Assembly (NCBI GenBank): GCA_003116975.1
Contig: BGKB01000006.1
Span: 124,001-188,000 of the forward strand
DNA length: 64,000 bases
Direction: 5' to 3'
DNA from: Aurantiochytrium sp. KH105
Lineage: Eukaryota > Sar > Bigyra > Thraustochytrida > Thraustochytriidae
Part shown: piece after piece, positions 8,818 through 23,800 of the stretch
Layout of the letters: every line of letters starts with the position of its first letter
Numbering within the stretch: the stretch's first letter is position 1
Program-made: the position numbers and the translations under genes
The notes under the pieces: model-generated
Seen by the model: only the letters and a program-made list of their open reading frames with translations
Database searches by the model: none
What the model was told of the DNA's origin: nothing

Positions 8818-11800
8818 TCAGAGGTCGTCATCGTCGTCATCGTCGTCGAGCCGATTGTGTCCTGAAGACTGAATGTCAGCCGCATTCCGAGCAACGGTGG
8901 TCTCGTCCATATCGATGGCAATGCAATGTGTCACAGCGTACAAGAGCTTCTCGGCACACTTCTCCTTGCTAGTGTACATGGGAAGATCAAGCGAGAAGAA
9001 ACACGTGTGCGCGGTAGGGAGCATCTGGTCTGCAGGTGTCGATCCGCGCACCGACAACTTGGAAATTTTGTGCTTGCGATCCCAGTCTTGCGAAGATGAG
9101 GGCAGCCGCGAGCGTCCCCACACAAAACGCAGATACCGCTGACGATCCTCCTGCGAAAACTCATGCAAAACCTGCCAAAACAGCTGAATTGATGGCGTCG
9201 CCTCCGTTACGCCATCTCCGTAAATGCTGTTGGCTTTCAGAATGTCAATATCGACCTCCGGAGGTCCGCACACCATCAGCTCGAGTTCCTGCGCCGCAAA
9301 AATGCTCAGTAAATTGCGAGGAACTTGTGTTGCCAGCCCGCGGGCAATCGCGGCGCACGGACGGTCCAGCTCGTGCAGCCTTGCACGCAAGAGTGCGCGC
9401 TCAAAGTCGCCCCGACGTTTCAACGTTACAGGTGTTGCGTTTCCACCCGGAACGAGCTCCACCACCCGTCCATCAGAGCCCTTCATGGTGAACTTGAGAT
9501 CCAGACGGCTCATCTCTTCCTCGTCTTCGACTTCGCGCACTGCCTTGACAAGTTTGTAAAATCCGAGATCGAACGCACGCACATCCTCGAGCGTAACACT
9601 ATCGCTGCAAAGCTGTTTCCAAACAAATCCTGGCATGTCGAGCACAAAGGGGTTCTTGGTTCGCATTGCAATCCCCATGAGCTTGCCCACAAACTCGAAC
9701 ATGCGCAGCGCCACATGGCTCGTGGCTGATGCAGCCGGAAGCCATTTGCCTCGGCACTCGCCCTCGTTTGCAACTTGATTCGGGCATGGCACAAACAACG
9801 GCAGCGCTGGCGTCAGCAGCTCCTGGCATGCCTGGTTAAAGACGTCGCGGTACGGCCCGCCGTAGTCATCGGCGCGCTCTCCTGCAAGAATGGTGTACCA
9901 CGCGCGGTGCGAGTTACGCAGCAAGCTCGCGTCTTGAACGGCTGGCGTCGGAGCCAGCAAAGGGTTCCGCTCCGACTTCTCCTCTGAACCATTTCCATGC
10001 AACTGAGAAAAGAGCTGCCCGAACACAGTTCGCGTGCCCTTGAGGTCCACCCGACCCGACTTGAGAAATTGCGCTGCCTTGTTTCGGTCCAGCGTCACAG
10101 TAGGCACCTTGTTCTGCTGCATCCAATGGTCGTCGCCAGAGTGCGAGTCTGTCAGAACACGCTCAAAAAGCGCCTTCTTTACAGAGCTCATGACCACACC
10201 TCGCACGTTTCGTAACGACGCTGCTAGCGCCGACTCGTGCGCCGCACAACTCAAGTCAACCAACGGCAGCACGTGGGCAAGCCTTCGATTAAAGTTGCGC
10301 AGCAGCAGAAACCGAAGTTGCAACGTCAGGAGCGGAACGTCCTCGAGGATTTTGTAGTGCATCAGCTCCTCCTGCGTTGGTTCGAGGTCGTTCGGCGACA
10401 GCGTCAGCGGATCCTCACCCCGTTTCGAGCACACCGCGTTCACCAAACGGACGAGTTCACAATCATGCTCCAGCGTCAGTGGAGCAAACATTCGGTGAAA
10501 GAGCTCCAGACGTGCTGCGTTGCGCGGTTCTGTTGCAATGCGCTTCGTTGTCTCCCGCGAATAAAGCGGCGAGATCGTCATACGATAACCCCACTCCTTG
10601 GCCGTTGACGTCGAGCCGCGCTTCTTGCTCTCTCCAAAGGTTCTGCGCGACGACGATAGCGAGGATGATACGGACGATGTAGAGGGTAGCGAGGAAGAGA
10701 GCCCGCCTCCACCACCTTCTTGTGCGGAGGACCCAGACCCAAGCAAGCCCGGGGACTGGCCCTCCTCTTCATTCACGCCTGCCGAAGAAATAGTGTATTC
10801 ACGCTGTACAATCCGATTTGACGCAGCTGATTGCAGCGCGGCCACAGCAGCGGCCGCCGTCGCGGAAGCGCCATCTTCGTCATCTTCGCTTCCAACGCCC
10901 GCTGCGCTCTGATCTCCCACCTGATCGAGGTCCAAAATATTGTTCACGTGATGCAGCCACCCTTCTTCTTCGGCCAGCACTTGCTCAACAGCCTCTGCAG
11001 CACGCCGCTCGGCTTCCTGCTTGCTCTCTTCGGCCATGCGATCCGAGTGCGTGAGAAGATATTCCGCCGCGCGGTTCATGTCCTGATTGGTAGCATTCAG
11101 AGCCTGCAAGCACCATTCCACAGGATAACCCAGAGCGGAGAGAACCACAGCTTGGTCTTCTGACGAAGAAGACGAAGAGGTCGCCGTGCCTGTCGTGGCT
11201 GCCGTCGCCGCCGTCGTCGTTGCCGTGCTCGTCGCGCCGGTTGCCCCGTCACCTCCTTGCTGCCACTGGTGACTCTCTCCCTCTTGGCCGTCATCTTGCT
11301 GTTGCTCGGAAGACGAACCGCGTCCCTGCAAACGAGAGGTCTCGGACTCGCTCGTACTGAGATGAACCCCGCCCGCGCCCTGTTCTGTCTCGGCGTCGCC
11401 CCAGCGACGCCGGCGCGAGACCCGAGGACGGGAAGACGAAGAACGTCGCGACGAATTGACTTGCGAAGAAGAGGTCGTCGTCGTCCGGCTGCGACTCGAA
11501 CCGCGGCGCGACGAACGTCGTGAACTTGACGTCGAGGAACTGTCCGATCCACCGGAACCGTTCGCATTCTGCCGCGAGACAATGCGCGCGGTAGCATGCT
11601 GTTGCTCGAAACTGCTTCGCAGCTGATGCAGAATACTCGCCGTCTCAACGTCCATCGGGTTGCTCCCGGATAACAGCGTAATCTGGTCATCCTTGTTGTA
11701 GAATGAAAAGGTTGGAACGAGCTCGTTGCCCTGCTGCAAAATGGTCGATGGAAGCGGGAGCCGATTAAAGGCCACGCCCCAGTCATCTCCATTCACCGCC

Positions 11801-14800
11801 AGCGACATGCACCTTCGCGGAATATCAAGTGTCACCCGCACAATGTCGCCGACCTTGAGACGTTTGCCAAAGCGGTGACGCACCTTGCGTCCACCGTGCC
11901 AGCATGCCATGCATCCAATCCAGCCCCAGCCCTTGTCGTCACTGCCCAGGTAATTCGCCACCTTGGCGGACTTCATGGCAACGCCGAAAAAGATATTCGC
12001 GGAAGGGCCCGTCCTGTCGACCCTTACCTCCCAACTGTTCACGCCCGAGCTGAAGCCTGTCGTCGTAAAGACAGTCTGCCACATTTTGTCTTTGCGAAGT
12101 GTCGCAGTGCGCCCTTGATTCGTCACGCGGATTTCTGGCGCCTTGAAATCTGGTGTTCTGTAAAATGACCAGTCCATAGTCTGCGGGACCGGGAATTCGT
12201 AATGCATTGTGCTTGATGGGACATGCACCAGGGACCCGCCAAAGCAGCCTTGCATTGCCTCCACATGGAGGTTGCGCCGGACCTGCTTGTTGGGCATCTG
12301 CGCGTCGCACGTGAGCACCAAGGTTTTTCCAAAGGCTGTCGAACAGCGACGATCAAAGCGCACCACAAGTGCTTCGGCGCCGGGGAGTGTCACCTCACCC
12401 TTGATGCGCTTGGAGGAGAACGGATGCGTGCTCTCGACAATCGCCGTATTGCTCGACATGACGAGCTTCAAAAAGGTATCTTCGGCCATCAGGAACTCGC
12501 TCGGCATGCGCACGCGGTCACGGTGCACCAAGGCGTCCATAATGGCCGCCAGCTCAGACAGCTGCTGAAACCAATTCTCCTTGCTCGCCAGCGGATCGTC
12601 GGCCAGGTCTTTACGATGCGACGAAGTTGAGGCATCGAGACCATTCGCTTTGCTGCTGTCCGAGGAGGACGACAGCGTACGTTCCAGACTTGCATCCCGC
12701 GTCGCCGCCGACTTGACACTGCTGTCGCGCAAGAACGTAACACGTAAGGGACGTGTCTGCTTGATCGTCGACCACATTTCGTGTCTGTCAAACTCGGAGA
12801 TTCGCCGCCCCTTGAGTTCCCAAAATATATCTCCGGGCTCGACACCAAAGCTCTGCGCAGCGCCATTTTCCTTGACATGGTGAACCAGTAGAATGTCCTT
12901 GTTTGAGAGAATCTCGATGCCCAGCGACGCGTCGAATTCGACGGTAAAGTACTTGGGCTTGGCCTTGGGCACGCTTTGACCGCCGCCCTCCGCGATCTCG
13001 CCTGCTGGACCTTCCACGTTCCCCTTGCCAGGGGCATCCAGCATGCCCTCTGCCTGACCTCTCGAGCTTGGCAAAAAGCTCGCAGACGAAGGCATGGATC
13101 CCTGCTCAAGCTTGCGTTGCGTGAGGCTCACTGAAACAAAGACCTCTGCAAGGGCACAAAGCAGACTAGAAAACAATGGCATCTCGTCCATGAGGCCGTC
13201 CTTGGGTTTCTGCGCCTGCCGCTTGTACAATGATTCCATTTGAACGCGCAGTTCCAAAAGCTCTTTGCCAAGCTTCCCACGAAGCGAGTCAGCAGGGGTG
13301 CGTCGAATCACCATGGCCAGCATTCGAATGGCCTTAATACGCACGGTTGGCGTCGCCGTCCGGCTAAAGCGCAAGAGAGCGTGCACCAGTTGTGGGCTAA
13401 ATACGCGCCGTGACCAGGCGCCCATGCCATTCTTTTCGTTCGAGTCAAACTCGGAAAAGAGCTGCAGGATCCACAGCAAGAGCTCCGACGATCCATGGTT
13501 CGAATTCGTCGTCGAGGCGAGACCAAGATGGTAGGGTCGCAACTCCTCTTCCATTTTGACAATGGCCGGCTGACTCCTACGCGGCGCTAGTCCCGGGCCC
13601 GTGCCGGCTGCGCTCGACGTCATGTTCGCCACCGAGAACTTGGTCGTCAGCTCCAAGCCGTGAAGCATGTGGTTGTTCGTCTCCTCCTCGCTCGACTTCT
13701 TCTTGGACTCCATACACAAGCGCGCCTCGATTGTGGCTGCATCAACACGGCTAAGGGACATGAGTTTGCTCTTTTCGCGACTCCGACCCTTTGCCGCCAA
13801 CGCTGCCGAGCCTTCCGAGAGTACAGAATCACTCGAGCCATTGCTGCGCAACGTGCGCGCGCCCCCAGTTGAGTTTCCACCCGCATGGCGAAGAAAAAGA
13901 CCTTGATCTTCCTTTGCCAAAACCGGAACAAATGTACGCGAGCTATTGTCAATCTCCCAAATGGACACACCGACGGATCGCTGGGCGATGCCAGCGCGCC
14001 CGCTTCCTCGACTCGGACTTGCGTCGCTCGACGAGGTGTTGGAGCGCTTTCCAGGCAGAATACTACCAGGAATTGAGCTACCGCTCGCACTCCCCGTCCC
14101 GCTGGCGATAGAACCGCGAAGGGTTCGACGACGCGAGCTCGAATCATCGTTTTCGCCGTCTCTTGCGCTGTTCGCGCCACGATTGCTCTCGCCGATACCG
14201 CTGGCATCTCCTGCGCGATGGGAATCGCCACCCAATCGAACCGAGTCAGGCCCACCTTGCTTATTCAACTTTTCTGGACGATACGACCACAATCCGTGCT
14301 GCAGCGTTGACAGTTGTACACAGCTGCGGTGAACGCATCGCAGTTGTTGCAAATCCTCCATTTTCGGGTCCGGCTCTCTTTGTGAGTGCCCACGGACTGC
14401 AACGCATCCAAGAGCAACGTAGCCTTCAGGAGCCACCGGTTGCCAGAGCGAGACAGGCGCGTCATCTTCCGTGTCAATGTTCTGCCAAATGAGACGGAAG
14501 CGTGCGGGCGCCACCAAAAGCGGAAGCCCATTTGCCGTCATCGTTTTCCCGCCCATTCCGTCATCGTCGCTCACCACCGTTACTGGTGGAGGTGCATCGG
14601 TGTCTGACGATCCGTTTGCTGCCGTCGCCACATCGCCGAGAATGCTGAATCCTGCGTCGGCAAACGGCCGCCAGATCCGCACGGTTGGCCCACGCTCTAC
14701 CGTCACATTCTTTTTGCGTTTCGTCAGAGGTTCGGTTTGCTCCTCGACACGAGTCTTTTTATCGTCCCAAATCGTCGTCAACGTGTACGACGGTCCTGCC

Positions 14801-17800
14801 TGAAGACCTCCTGGCAGGAACTGCCAGGGTCCGCGCGCAAGCAGAACGAGCTCGTGCAGAACATCTTCGGCCAGGGACCGAAGCACGGAGCCGCGCCACA
14901 TTTCTTCTTCAGCGCGGATTCGAAGCGCTTTGACAATTCGCTCGTCACTTGAACTCGACGGCGGCGCTTCCAAAAGGAGATCCCCCGCTCGGGCGAAGCG
15001 CCGCAGTTGTTCACCCAAAGTTCCTTCTTCCGCTACAACAGCTTCGTATTCGACAATAGAGGCTTCCTCGCCCTCTTTGCCATCGTTCCCCAGCTGCGCG
15101 CTGCTTCCTCCGTTACGTACGCTGTGCGACGCTGTTTGCGTCTGCGTCTTCGCTTGCGATTGCAAGTGCGACTGTGGTTGGGACTGCTGTTGCTGGCGCG
15201 CGATGGCCTCAGCGTCTTGGCCGCCGATCGCATCGACGAAATTGAGTGGAATGAGGCCCACGGCGCCAGTCTTCAAGTCCTTGGCGCGACCCCAACCGCT
15301 TTTGGTCGCGCCGAGAACGACCACAGTGTCGTCCTTTTTGATCGACAGATCCCCAGGACGCTGCGGTTCGAAATCAAAAAGCACACGGGCTAATTGCTGG
15401 AATTCGTCCGGATGAGACGCAAGTCGTCCTTGATCCCGGCTCGAAGCAGACGTCTGCTTCTCCTCTGTCTCGCCCACCTTGGCGTCGCCGTCAGCTGCCA
15501 CCACCTGCGAAGGATTTGCACCGCTTGGCGCGCTTTGCGCAACACTCTCGACCGTTGAAGCCGGGCTCGTGCCTTGGCCGCGCAGGCCGACCTGCTGCAC
15601 AATGCCATCGTGAATCAGGCGACCACGCTCCTCTGCCGAAGAATCCTGATCTCCGATCCACCACACGCGCATCCCAGGCTTCAGGTCGTGAAGGCTGTTT
15701 ACGAGCTTGGGACCACCCCGACCCAGACTTTGACCCACATTCATCCAGGCGGCTAGCGCTGTCGACCACTCGACCTCATCATCGGCGAGAATGGCTTTGC
15801 CGCTGCCAAAAGACGGCCCGCTGGCACGTGCAACTTCCTCACCAAAGACAAGGAGCAGTTTGCGTCGAAGAACCTGGATCGGGTCGCCGCGATCGACTTC
15901 TTGAGAGATTGTCCCTGAGCGAATATCCTTTCGGATCGAATCAGGAAACGCGCGAATGTAATTTCGCAGAAAGTTTCGTCCCGAGCCATCCATGGCCAAG
16001 AGCTTCTCCTGCATGTCCTCGACAAGGTTCGCACGCGCAGCGCTTGAACCCCTGAGTGAATCGACTGCGTTCATGCTGCCCGTGGCTTCACTCTGAACCA
16101 TGAGAGAATTCTCAAGAATGGATACGGTCGCCTGCCGTGCATGCGAGACGAAGAGTTGTCTGGCCGTCTCCCAGATTTCCGCGTTGACTTGTCTGACGCC
16201 GCAGCCAAGGGGCGGTAAGCTCAAGCGGTTCGAGTTGCGATTCTTGCGCGGGTCCTGCGCAAGGCCACCCCCAGCATCCGCGCCACGCTGATCAAGGCTC
16301 TGCGAACTGTCTCCAACTCCAGGAGTTCCGACCCCTGTCGACACCGCCACCTGGGCCAAAGTACTCGTATAAATCTCGTATGTGCGATTGTGCGCATCTT
16401 GGTCGTCCTCGGCGAGATTGATGGCCAGGATATCCGCATTCGTCATGCCGTCCGCGTCGTCCTTGCAGCATTCATTGATGATACGCGTCGAACTCAAATC
16501 GTGCTCAGAAACGTCCTCGTTTTCGAGAAGCCAGTGAATAGCGTCCGACAGCGAGCTCGTTGTGCAAATGGCGTGAGCGCACATTTTTCGCGAGTAGCCC
16601 AGCGCCGTCAGCATACGAGCTTCGGCAACGGTGCGCGCAATCAGAGCCTGCTCATTGGCGCGAAGCCAGTTGCGCGCGCGAGGCAGCTGGTACTCCGTCG
16701 CCTCGAGAGCGCGCACGCACCATGCTGTGGGGAGCTTCAGATCGCCGCTTAGCCGCTCTGCGAGCTTGAGAGGGTCGGGCATCGGTATTCCGTCTTGCGC
16801 GCTGTACGCGCCCACGTTGGCAACCTCGCTTGGTGACATGACATACGAACGAAGTTGCAAGCGAGCAATATCCATCGCAGGAGCGTCCTTCGTTTGGTCC
16901 ATGTCTCGGAAAATGCAAAATGAGGAGTCAATTGCCCAGCGGTCATCTTCGAGAATGAGAATCTGCTGACTCGGCCCCTGATGCTGCAAGACCACCTCGC
17001 GCGAGCCATTGACGTAAAAGCAAATTTCGCCCTGCGTCAGGTTTGCCGTCATCACAACACGGGTCCAGACGCCAGGTTTGATCATGCCGGCCTTGGAGTA
17101 CTCAATGCAACCAATGGAACCATTGCTCTTGATATACCAGTCTGCGAGGCTGTCGTTGTTCAGGTTCGTCTGGAGCAAGGCCATAAAATCGCTCGTTGCC
17201 ATGCTCTTTTCCGGCACGCGAACGTCAAGGATGAGCGAATACTGATTCAGGTATACGACTCCTTCTGAGCCATTGCCACCAAATGAATGCTCAAAGAGCA
17301 AATAGCAATCGCGGGGCACGTGGAAAAAGTCCCCGTCTCTCTGCGTCTCGCCGACCATGTCTGGAGCATCACGAACCTTGGCACCGCTCGCTGTTTGAGA
17401 CGAAGCACCTGTGGCGCCCTCACCCTCTCCCGAGCTCGCATCATCTTCATTTGGAGTCTCCGTCGAATTCTTTTCGCGCTCACGAATCAGACGCACTCTC
17501 GCGCGCTTATTCTCGGGCAGTAGTCCACCTTCAAAGTTCCAATTGCACGCCAATTTGTCGGCCTCTGCGCTTACCACCGCATCCGGGGCACCCCGCATCG
17601 ATGCCGAACTAAGGTTTCTGCTCAGCATGAGCGGGGTGGAAGGAATGTCGGTGTTCGCGTCCATTGCAGGGTCTGTGTCTTCTGGGACTTCTTTTTCTGC
17701 AAGCGCACCACTTGATGCGGCCGGGGGTTTTGGGTCATGTGACGTGCGAATATCCAAGCCGAGCCCCTTTTGCGCCATTGTGGAGTTATGCGACATACGT

Positions 17801-20800
17801 GCGAAGCACATATCACACATGCGCGAGGTGACCGGGTTGCGGTACTGGCAGATCTTACACGTCCAAGTCTGCGCTGCGCCGTCAACAATTGTGTTCGTGT
17901 GCGCCGAGTCCGAGTCCGAGTGCTCAATGGACGCGGCGCTTTTACTGGCCATACTTTGCGTTTGATCTTCGCTGACCATCGCCGTGGCAGCGGATGCAGA
18001 GCCAGCAACGAGGTTATCGCGCACACTCGCATCTGCGTCGTGCGGAATTCCCGGGACCGGCGGCACGTCACCGTCGTCGAGTTTACGACGATGGAGCTCG
18101 AGCTGCAGAAAACGCGCGTGCAGCGTCCGTAGAGAAACGTCATCGAAGCGACCGCGCGGTGCCGCGAGCAGCGATGTCACAGCTTGAAGGTGGCCGTTCG
18201 ACACGAAGAGCTGGACCATCTTGGGATTGTCCCGCAACAGAAGGTCCACGACTTGGCTCGCGCGTGCCTTTGCAATCTCGTGCAGACAGGCCGCGCGAAG
18301 GTTTTCGAGGGTTGGGGAACCTCCAGCGAGATTGACGTTTTGCTGCACGAGGGCCACAAGGAGCGCGAATAGGCGCTCAGGACGCAAGAGACTGTCGACG
18401 GGGACCTCAATCTTGGGTCGCGGGATGAGCTCGCTGTGTTTCTGCACCACCAAGGTTGACTTCGTGCCGGACTGAAAGAGCGAGACACGCGCGATCTCGG
18501 GCGATCCGCCCATCGGGCGGTACCAGTCCAAGAAACCGAACTGTCCGTCCACCTCGCTGGCGGCAACGCTCACGGAGGCTCCATTGTGAAGAACCTCCTC
18601 TGACGCCCCCAACACTTGAAGTGCGCCCATCATGGTCCACACGCGTTCTCTGTTATCCTCGAAGACACTCAGATCCTCGACGTCTTCGGGAAGTCGCGGA
18701 ATCTGCATTGCCAAGCTGTGCAGCAGTGCGCGGTTGATGCACATATTCCATCCATTCTGCTTGAACTGCATGAGGGAGCGCAAAAGAGCAACGAGCTGGG
18801 CCGAAATGGCCATGTCTTGCCCTTGGCCAATAAAGAGCAAAAGCTGCCGTAGGGAAAAGGCCGGAGACACGCGCTGGATGGGGACGCAGGGGAGTAAATA
18901 CGAAAGAATGTCAAACGCAAGTCCAGAGCGAACCGGTGCTCCCACGGTAAATGCGATACCGAATAGTGTGTCAACTGCCCATCGTCGGTGTCTTGTAACA
19001 AAGTCGCGCGCCGCGGCAGACTGCTTGATCACATCGAGCAGGAGCTGAAGAACAAAATTCATGTAGAGCGTCTGCGACGGAACGCGCGAGGCCCGGAGGT
19101 GCTTGATCCAGCTCGTTATGGCCTCGTCGCGTCTTTCTTCCACAGGCGTCGACCCCGTGTGCATGGAGGCAGCTGAGGTTGGCGTTGCTTTGCGCCTGTG
19201 ACGCCGAAGCACGGACAGCTCGCCAGCCGTCGCGCGGACAAGGCGCAAAAGCCAATCTAACGCACACTGAATTCCAGCGTCGGGAATGAGACCTTCCATA
19301 CGCAGCACATGACGGAGGGTCAGCGCGGCAGCACGAGACGCGCGGCCGTGCCAAAGAGCGTCCATGCCACTTGCGACGCCGAGTCCAACACGCGTCGTTG
19401 TGGGTCCAAAGTCCGCTTGCGCGCTCTCCGAGGCCGCAGTGGCAACACCCGAAGACTTTTGCCGCTGGCCCACGAGAATGCACGTGTGATGGAAGCCTGC
19501 CGCGAGATGCAAAGGTCGTTGATCACGAAGGGAAAGGGAGAACTCGCCACGATTGCAGATCTCGACGGGGAAAGGCAAGTCGACCGTTGACCCGTTCCCC
19601 AAACCGCCATCCTTGTTACGTCCCCATGCGATGATGCGCCCATACGTCGTGGCCGCCAGCGAATGACCCGTGCCGCAAGTGACCGAGACAAAGCGATCGT
19701 CACCGCTATCCCACAGCACAGGTACGGGAGCAAACACCTCGTAGTTATGACCAAGGCCAAGCTGGCCAAAGTCGTTGATGCCAAAAGCATGCAGTGTGCC
19801 GTCCGCAATCACTACCGTAAAATAGTATCCGCAAGCAACAGCTTCGCAATGAAGACTGCGCAGCTTGCTGAGACCGTCCTCGACCTGGATCGGCAGTGCA
19901 GAGAGATGCTTCGCTGGGTCATCGATACCAAGCTGGCCAAAATCATTGCGCCCAAACGTGTACAGCGAACCATCTTCCATGACCACTGCACTATGTTCCA
20001 CACCGCACGCCATGCTTGATGCACGGCCAAGGTCCGCCAAATGGTTGAGTCGCTGCGGGAGAGTCCACATGTCCGCCGTGGAGCCAATGCCCAGCTGTCC
20101 GCGAGTATTGAGGCCAAAAGCGTATATGGTACCGTCTGAAGTGAGAATGAGCGAGTGACTGTAGCTCGTCGCGGCGAGTGTGACGCGCTTGTCGCGAAGC
20201 GCGCCCTCAACTCGACAAGGTGCATAAATCTTCTCGTACTTGTGGCCCAGTCCGAGCTGTCCGTACTGGTTGAAACCCCAGCCATACAGGTGTCCGCTCG
20301 AGGTAATGGCAAGAATGTGCTCACTTCCATTCGAGCAACAGAGACGTGTGACAAAGCTTGGGATAGCAATGCGCCGTGGCAACGATACCCGCAAAGACTC
20401 GTTCTGTCGCGGAATGGAAGTCGCTGCAGCTCCTGGCTGGGGCGCGCTCATGACTCCTTGGCCAGCGCCCGAAAGTGGCTCGCTGGTACTTGCAAATCCA
20501 GCAGCACCGGGTCCTCCGCTTCCACCCATCACATTAGTGGCAGCGGAGCGGTTCGAGTGTCCCATGTTGCGCAGCGATCCTGCTCCTCGCCCCGGCCACA
20601 GCGACCCAGTCTCGTCGGGAGGCGGGACCCCATACGACGGCGTACCCGGCATCGTGGAAGCGGCCCCAGTCGTCTGAGAAGACAAAGGCGGCTTGCTGCA
20701 CGCCCCGTTCTTGTTGTAGCCCCAGACATATACTTCTCCCTGGGTCGTAAGCACGCCTGTGATCTCATTTCCGGCCACAACTTGCACCGGAAAGAGATGC

Positions 20801-23800
20801 TTGATCACTTCGGAACTCATGATGTCCTTGTGGGGCTTGGTGTCGCCGACACCGAGTTCGCCATAGGTGTTTTGGCCACAGACAAGCAACTCCGTCTCTT
20901 CGCCAAGCTTGGGATTGAGCGGGCCAGCAAATTTGAGTCGAGGTTTCTCTTGAACCACATCGTCGTCGGCATTTTGCTCTGGATTGCTGCTTACGGGCCC
21001 AGAATCCTCTTCGTCTTGTTGTTGCTCACTTTGTCTGGATCTTGACTGACCGGAACGACCGCCCAGCAACTGCTGTGATTGCGAAGCGGATCGGCGATGA
21101 AGAACCTCAGCACGTGGCAGATCCTCGGTCCCCGAAGAGGGCACCGCAGCGAGAAGAGGAGGAGGTCCTCCCGAAGCGGAAGCAGCTTCGCCGCCCTCAG
21201 CCGCTGCACTGAGTGCGGCGCTCGAATGAACGGTGCGCAAGAGCATGGGAGCCTTGACGTCGTTGTTCATCGAGAAGCGGACATCCTCGGACTCTACAAT
21301 AACGTGCTTGAGAAGAGATGTCGTCCCCGCTGAAAGCACTGAGACTGCTGGACAAAGCGGCCGGACCTTGGAGCGTATCTTGGACTTGGAAATGAGACGG
21401 TCACGGTCGAGGATGAGCTCCGAAGTCGCATGGTTGTAAAAGTGGTCAGAGTGTCGAAAGATCATACACAGCGCAGCATCCATGTCTACAAAGAGACCAA
21501 TGCGTTGTTCGTGTGAGAGGGTTGCACAGAGAATACTCGAGAAACTATCCCACTCGCAAAAGTCGAGTGGCACGAGCCCAATGGCGTACAACATCGCAGA
21601 CTCTGGGCATGTCTGACCGGGCGTGCACGCGAGCTCAAAGTAATACTTGCCCGCATAGAGACCATGCGAGAGTCGAATTGTAGCTGCTGTTTGACAGGCG
21701 TCGGCCGTGGATTCCACCGGGAGATGAAAGCATAGACCATTCTTGGAAAGCCGGAGACCCGAGTGTTTGTGTTCTCTTGACCACTGCATGCCCAGAGACT
21801 GCGGCAGGCCTTCGGGCGAAGGAAGTCGAAGCAGGCTCTGGGCATCCCGACCAAGCATCGGCTCCACGATGGGCGGAAGGCCGTGAACAGAGGCTGCTGC
21901 TGCCTCGAGAGAGACGCACTCAATGATCCATTGAACCATCTCGAGATGGCCTAGCTGACCGGTTGCAACGCAAGCGTCGAGGATTGCCGTCGTCAGAGTC
22001 GGATTGCGGTCGCCCGTGAGATTCCGCGTGCGAATCATGGCACGAACAGCATCCGCGACCAGTGAGCGGGTCACCGTGGTTACCTTGGCCTCGCGCGCGA
22101 ATTCAACAAAGGCAAAAATGACGTGGCGTCGCAGGTCGCAGCTCTGCTCGAGGCTCCCGAGTAGCCTGCAGAACACTTGCAGACCGACGACTTCTTGCTC
22201 AAAGGAGGCCTTTTGCTGCTCCAGTACACTGTAGTAATGCTCGAGCTGTTCAGGAGCGAACTGCTGCACAAATTGGAAGAGGGAATGGTCGCTAATGAGT
22301 TTCATTTCCAACAAGAACGAAACGCGTGCAACCACGTGCTCGCCGAGCATGCTGTAGTCCACGTCGTGCAGGGCTTGCTTGGTCTGGTTGATCCAGCGCA
22401 AGACCTTCATTGCCGTCTGCATCGCCTCAGTTTTGGTGTTGTCTTCGTCAAAGATGACGATTGCAGCGTATACAGCACGGAGCGCCTCCCAGACCTTTTC
22501 GGCGCCAGGTTTGTTTCGGAACTTCATTTTGTTCATCTTGGAGATCTTGGCCATAATTTCGTGATCCGTATCATTGACAATGGCTTGCAGCTTTGCAAGC
22601 CGCAGCTCGAGCTCGGCGCTTTGCACAAAACCGCTGTTGAAAAGACTCATATTAATCTCGCCTTCAGCTTCCGTCTCGTCATCCTCTTCATTTTCATGAT
22701 CGCCATCGAAAGCGGGGACGCCCAGATTCGACTGAATGCTCATCTGGCGCAGCCCGAGCAGTCCCGATCCATCCGCAGCGCCAAGTTCTCGAGGGGTGAG
22801 CGTCGCGCCATTGGCGGTGTCTGCCGCAGCCGCTGCAGCAGGGTCCGTGAACGCGTCAATGCTCGCAGCACCACCGAGCCTCGGCGAAAGGCGAGCGCCG
22901 GCCCCCTTGCATTCCTTTGCAATGACCAAAAGCACGGCCGACCACGCGAGGTCGGCAAGCCACGTGCGAACGTGGAAGTCGTGTGGGGTACAAACGCGAT
23001 CGATGGCCTGAATGAGCTCCACAATGTACGGGACGCTGGACTTGATCTCGATGGATGGATGATGCAGGATGACCACACACGGCCACGTCAATGACTTGAG
23101 AATGGACTTTGCAAGCGCCTCCTCGCGTTCGATGGGCGATGCGTGGGCTGCACAGACTTCCTCAATGATGTTCACTGAGGCCTTGGAGAGGGCGGTGGCG
23201 TAGCGGTTAATGACATCAACCTCAACCTTATCGCAGAGAAGGAGGGATCGTTGCATGGCCAGCAGCAAGTTAAGCACCTCGGCTCTAGAGGTTCCGCGCG
23301 AGGCAAGATCGATAAGACGCTCAATGAGGATCATTGCAGTGCCTTGCTGGTCCTGGACGAGGAGCTCGGACCAGAATCGTAGTGTTGCAAACTTGGACAA
23401 ATAGGTCATGTTCGTGATGGTCGACATGAAGGTGGCCAACTCCGTCGCCGAGGGTGACAAGAAAGCAAACCCGTTGCCAATAGCACGAATCGCCTCCTCC
23501 TTGACATCTCCATCGGGTCCACGTGCCAGGGCGAAAAGAAGTTGTTTCATATCACGCATTGTGACCTGCTCATCGTCCTGAATGGGAGAAGAGATGAAGC
23601 AATGACGCTGCAGCACGCGCAGGGCAGATATCATGAGTGCTGGGTGGCTTTCGAGGCGCTCCAGAAGCGCGAGGAGGATGCGCGCAATCTCAAACTTAAC
23701 ACCTGCGCCCCCGAGCGGAAAGCGCTGAATGCACCAAAGCAGGATGGCAGTTCCAGATTCGCTGCCGGCTGCGTACTCGCGAAGCTTGCTTGAATCGTTG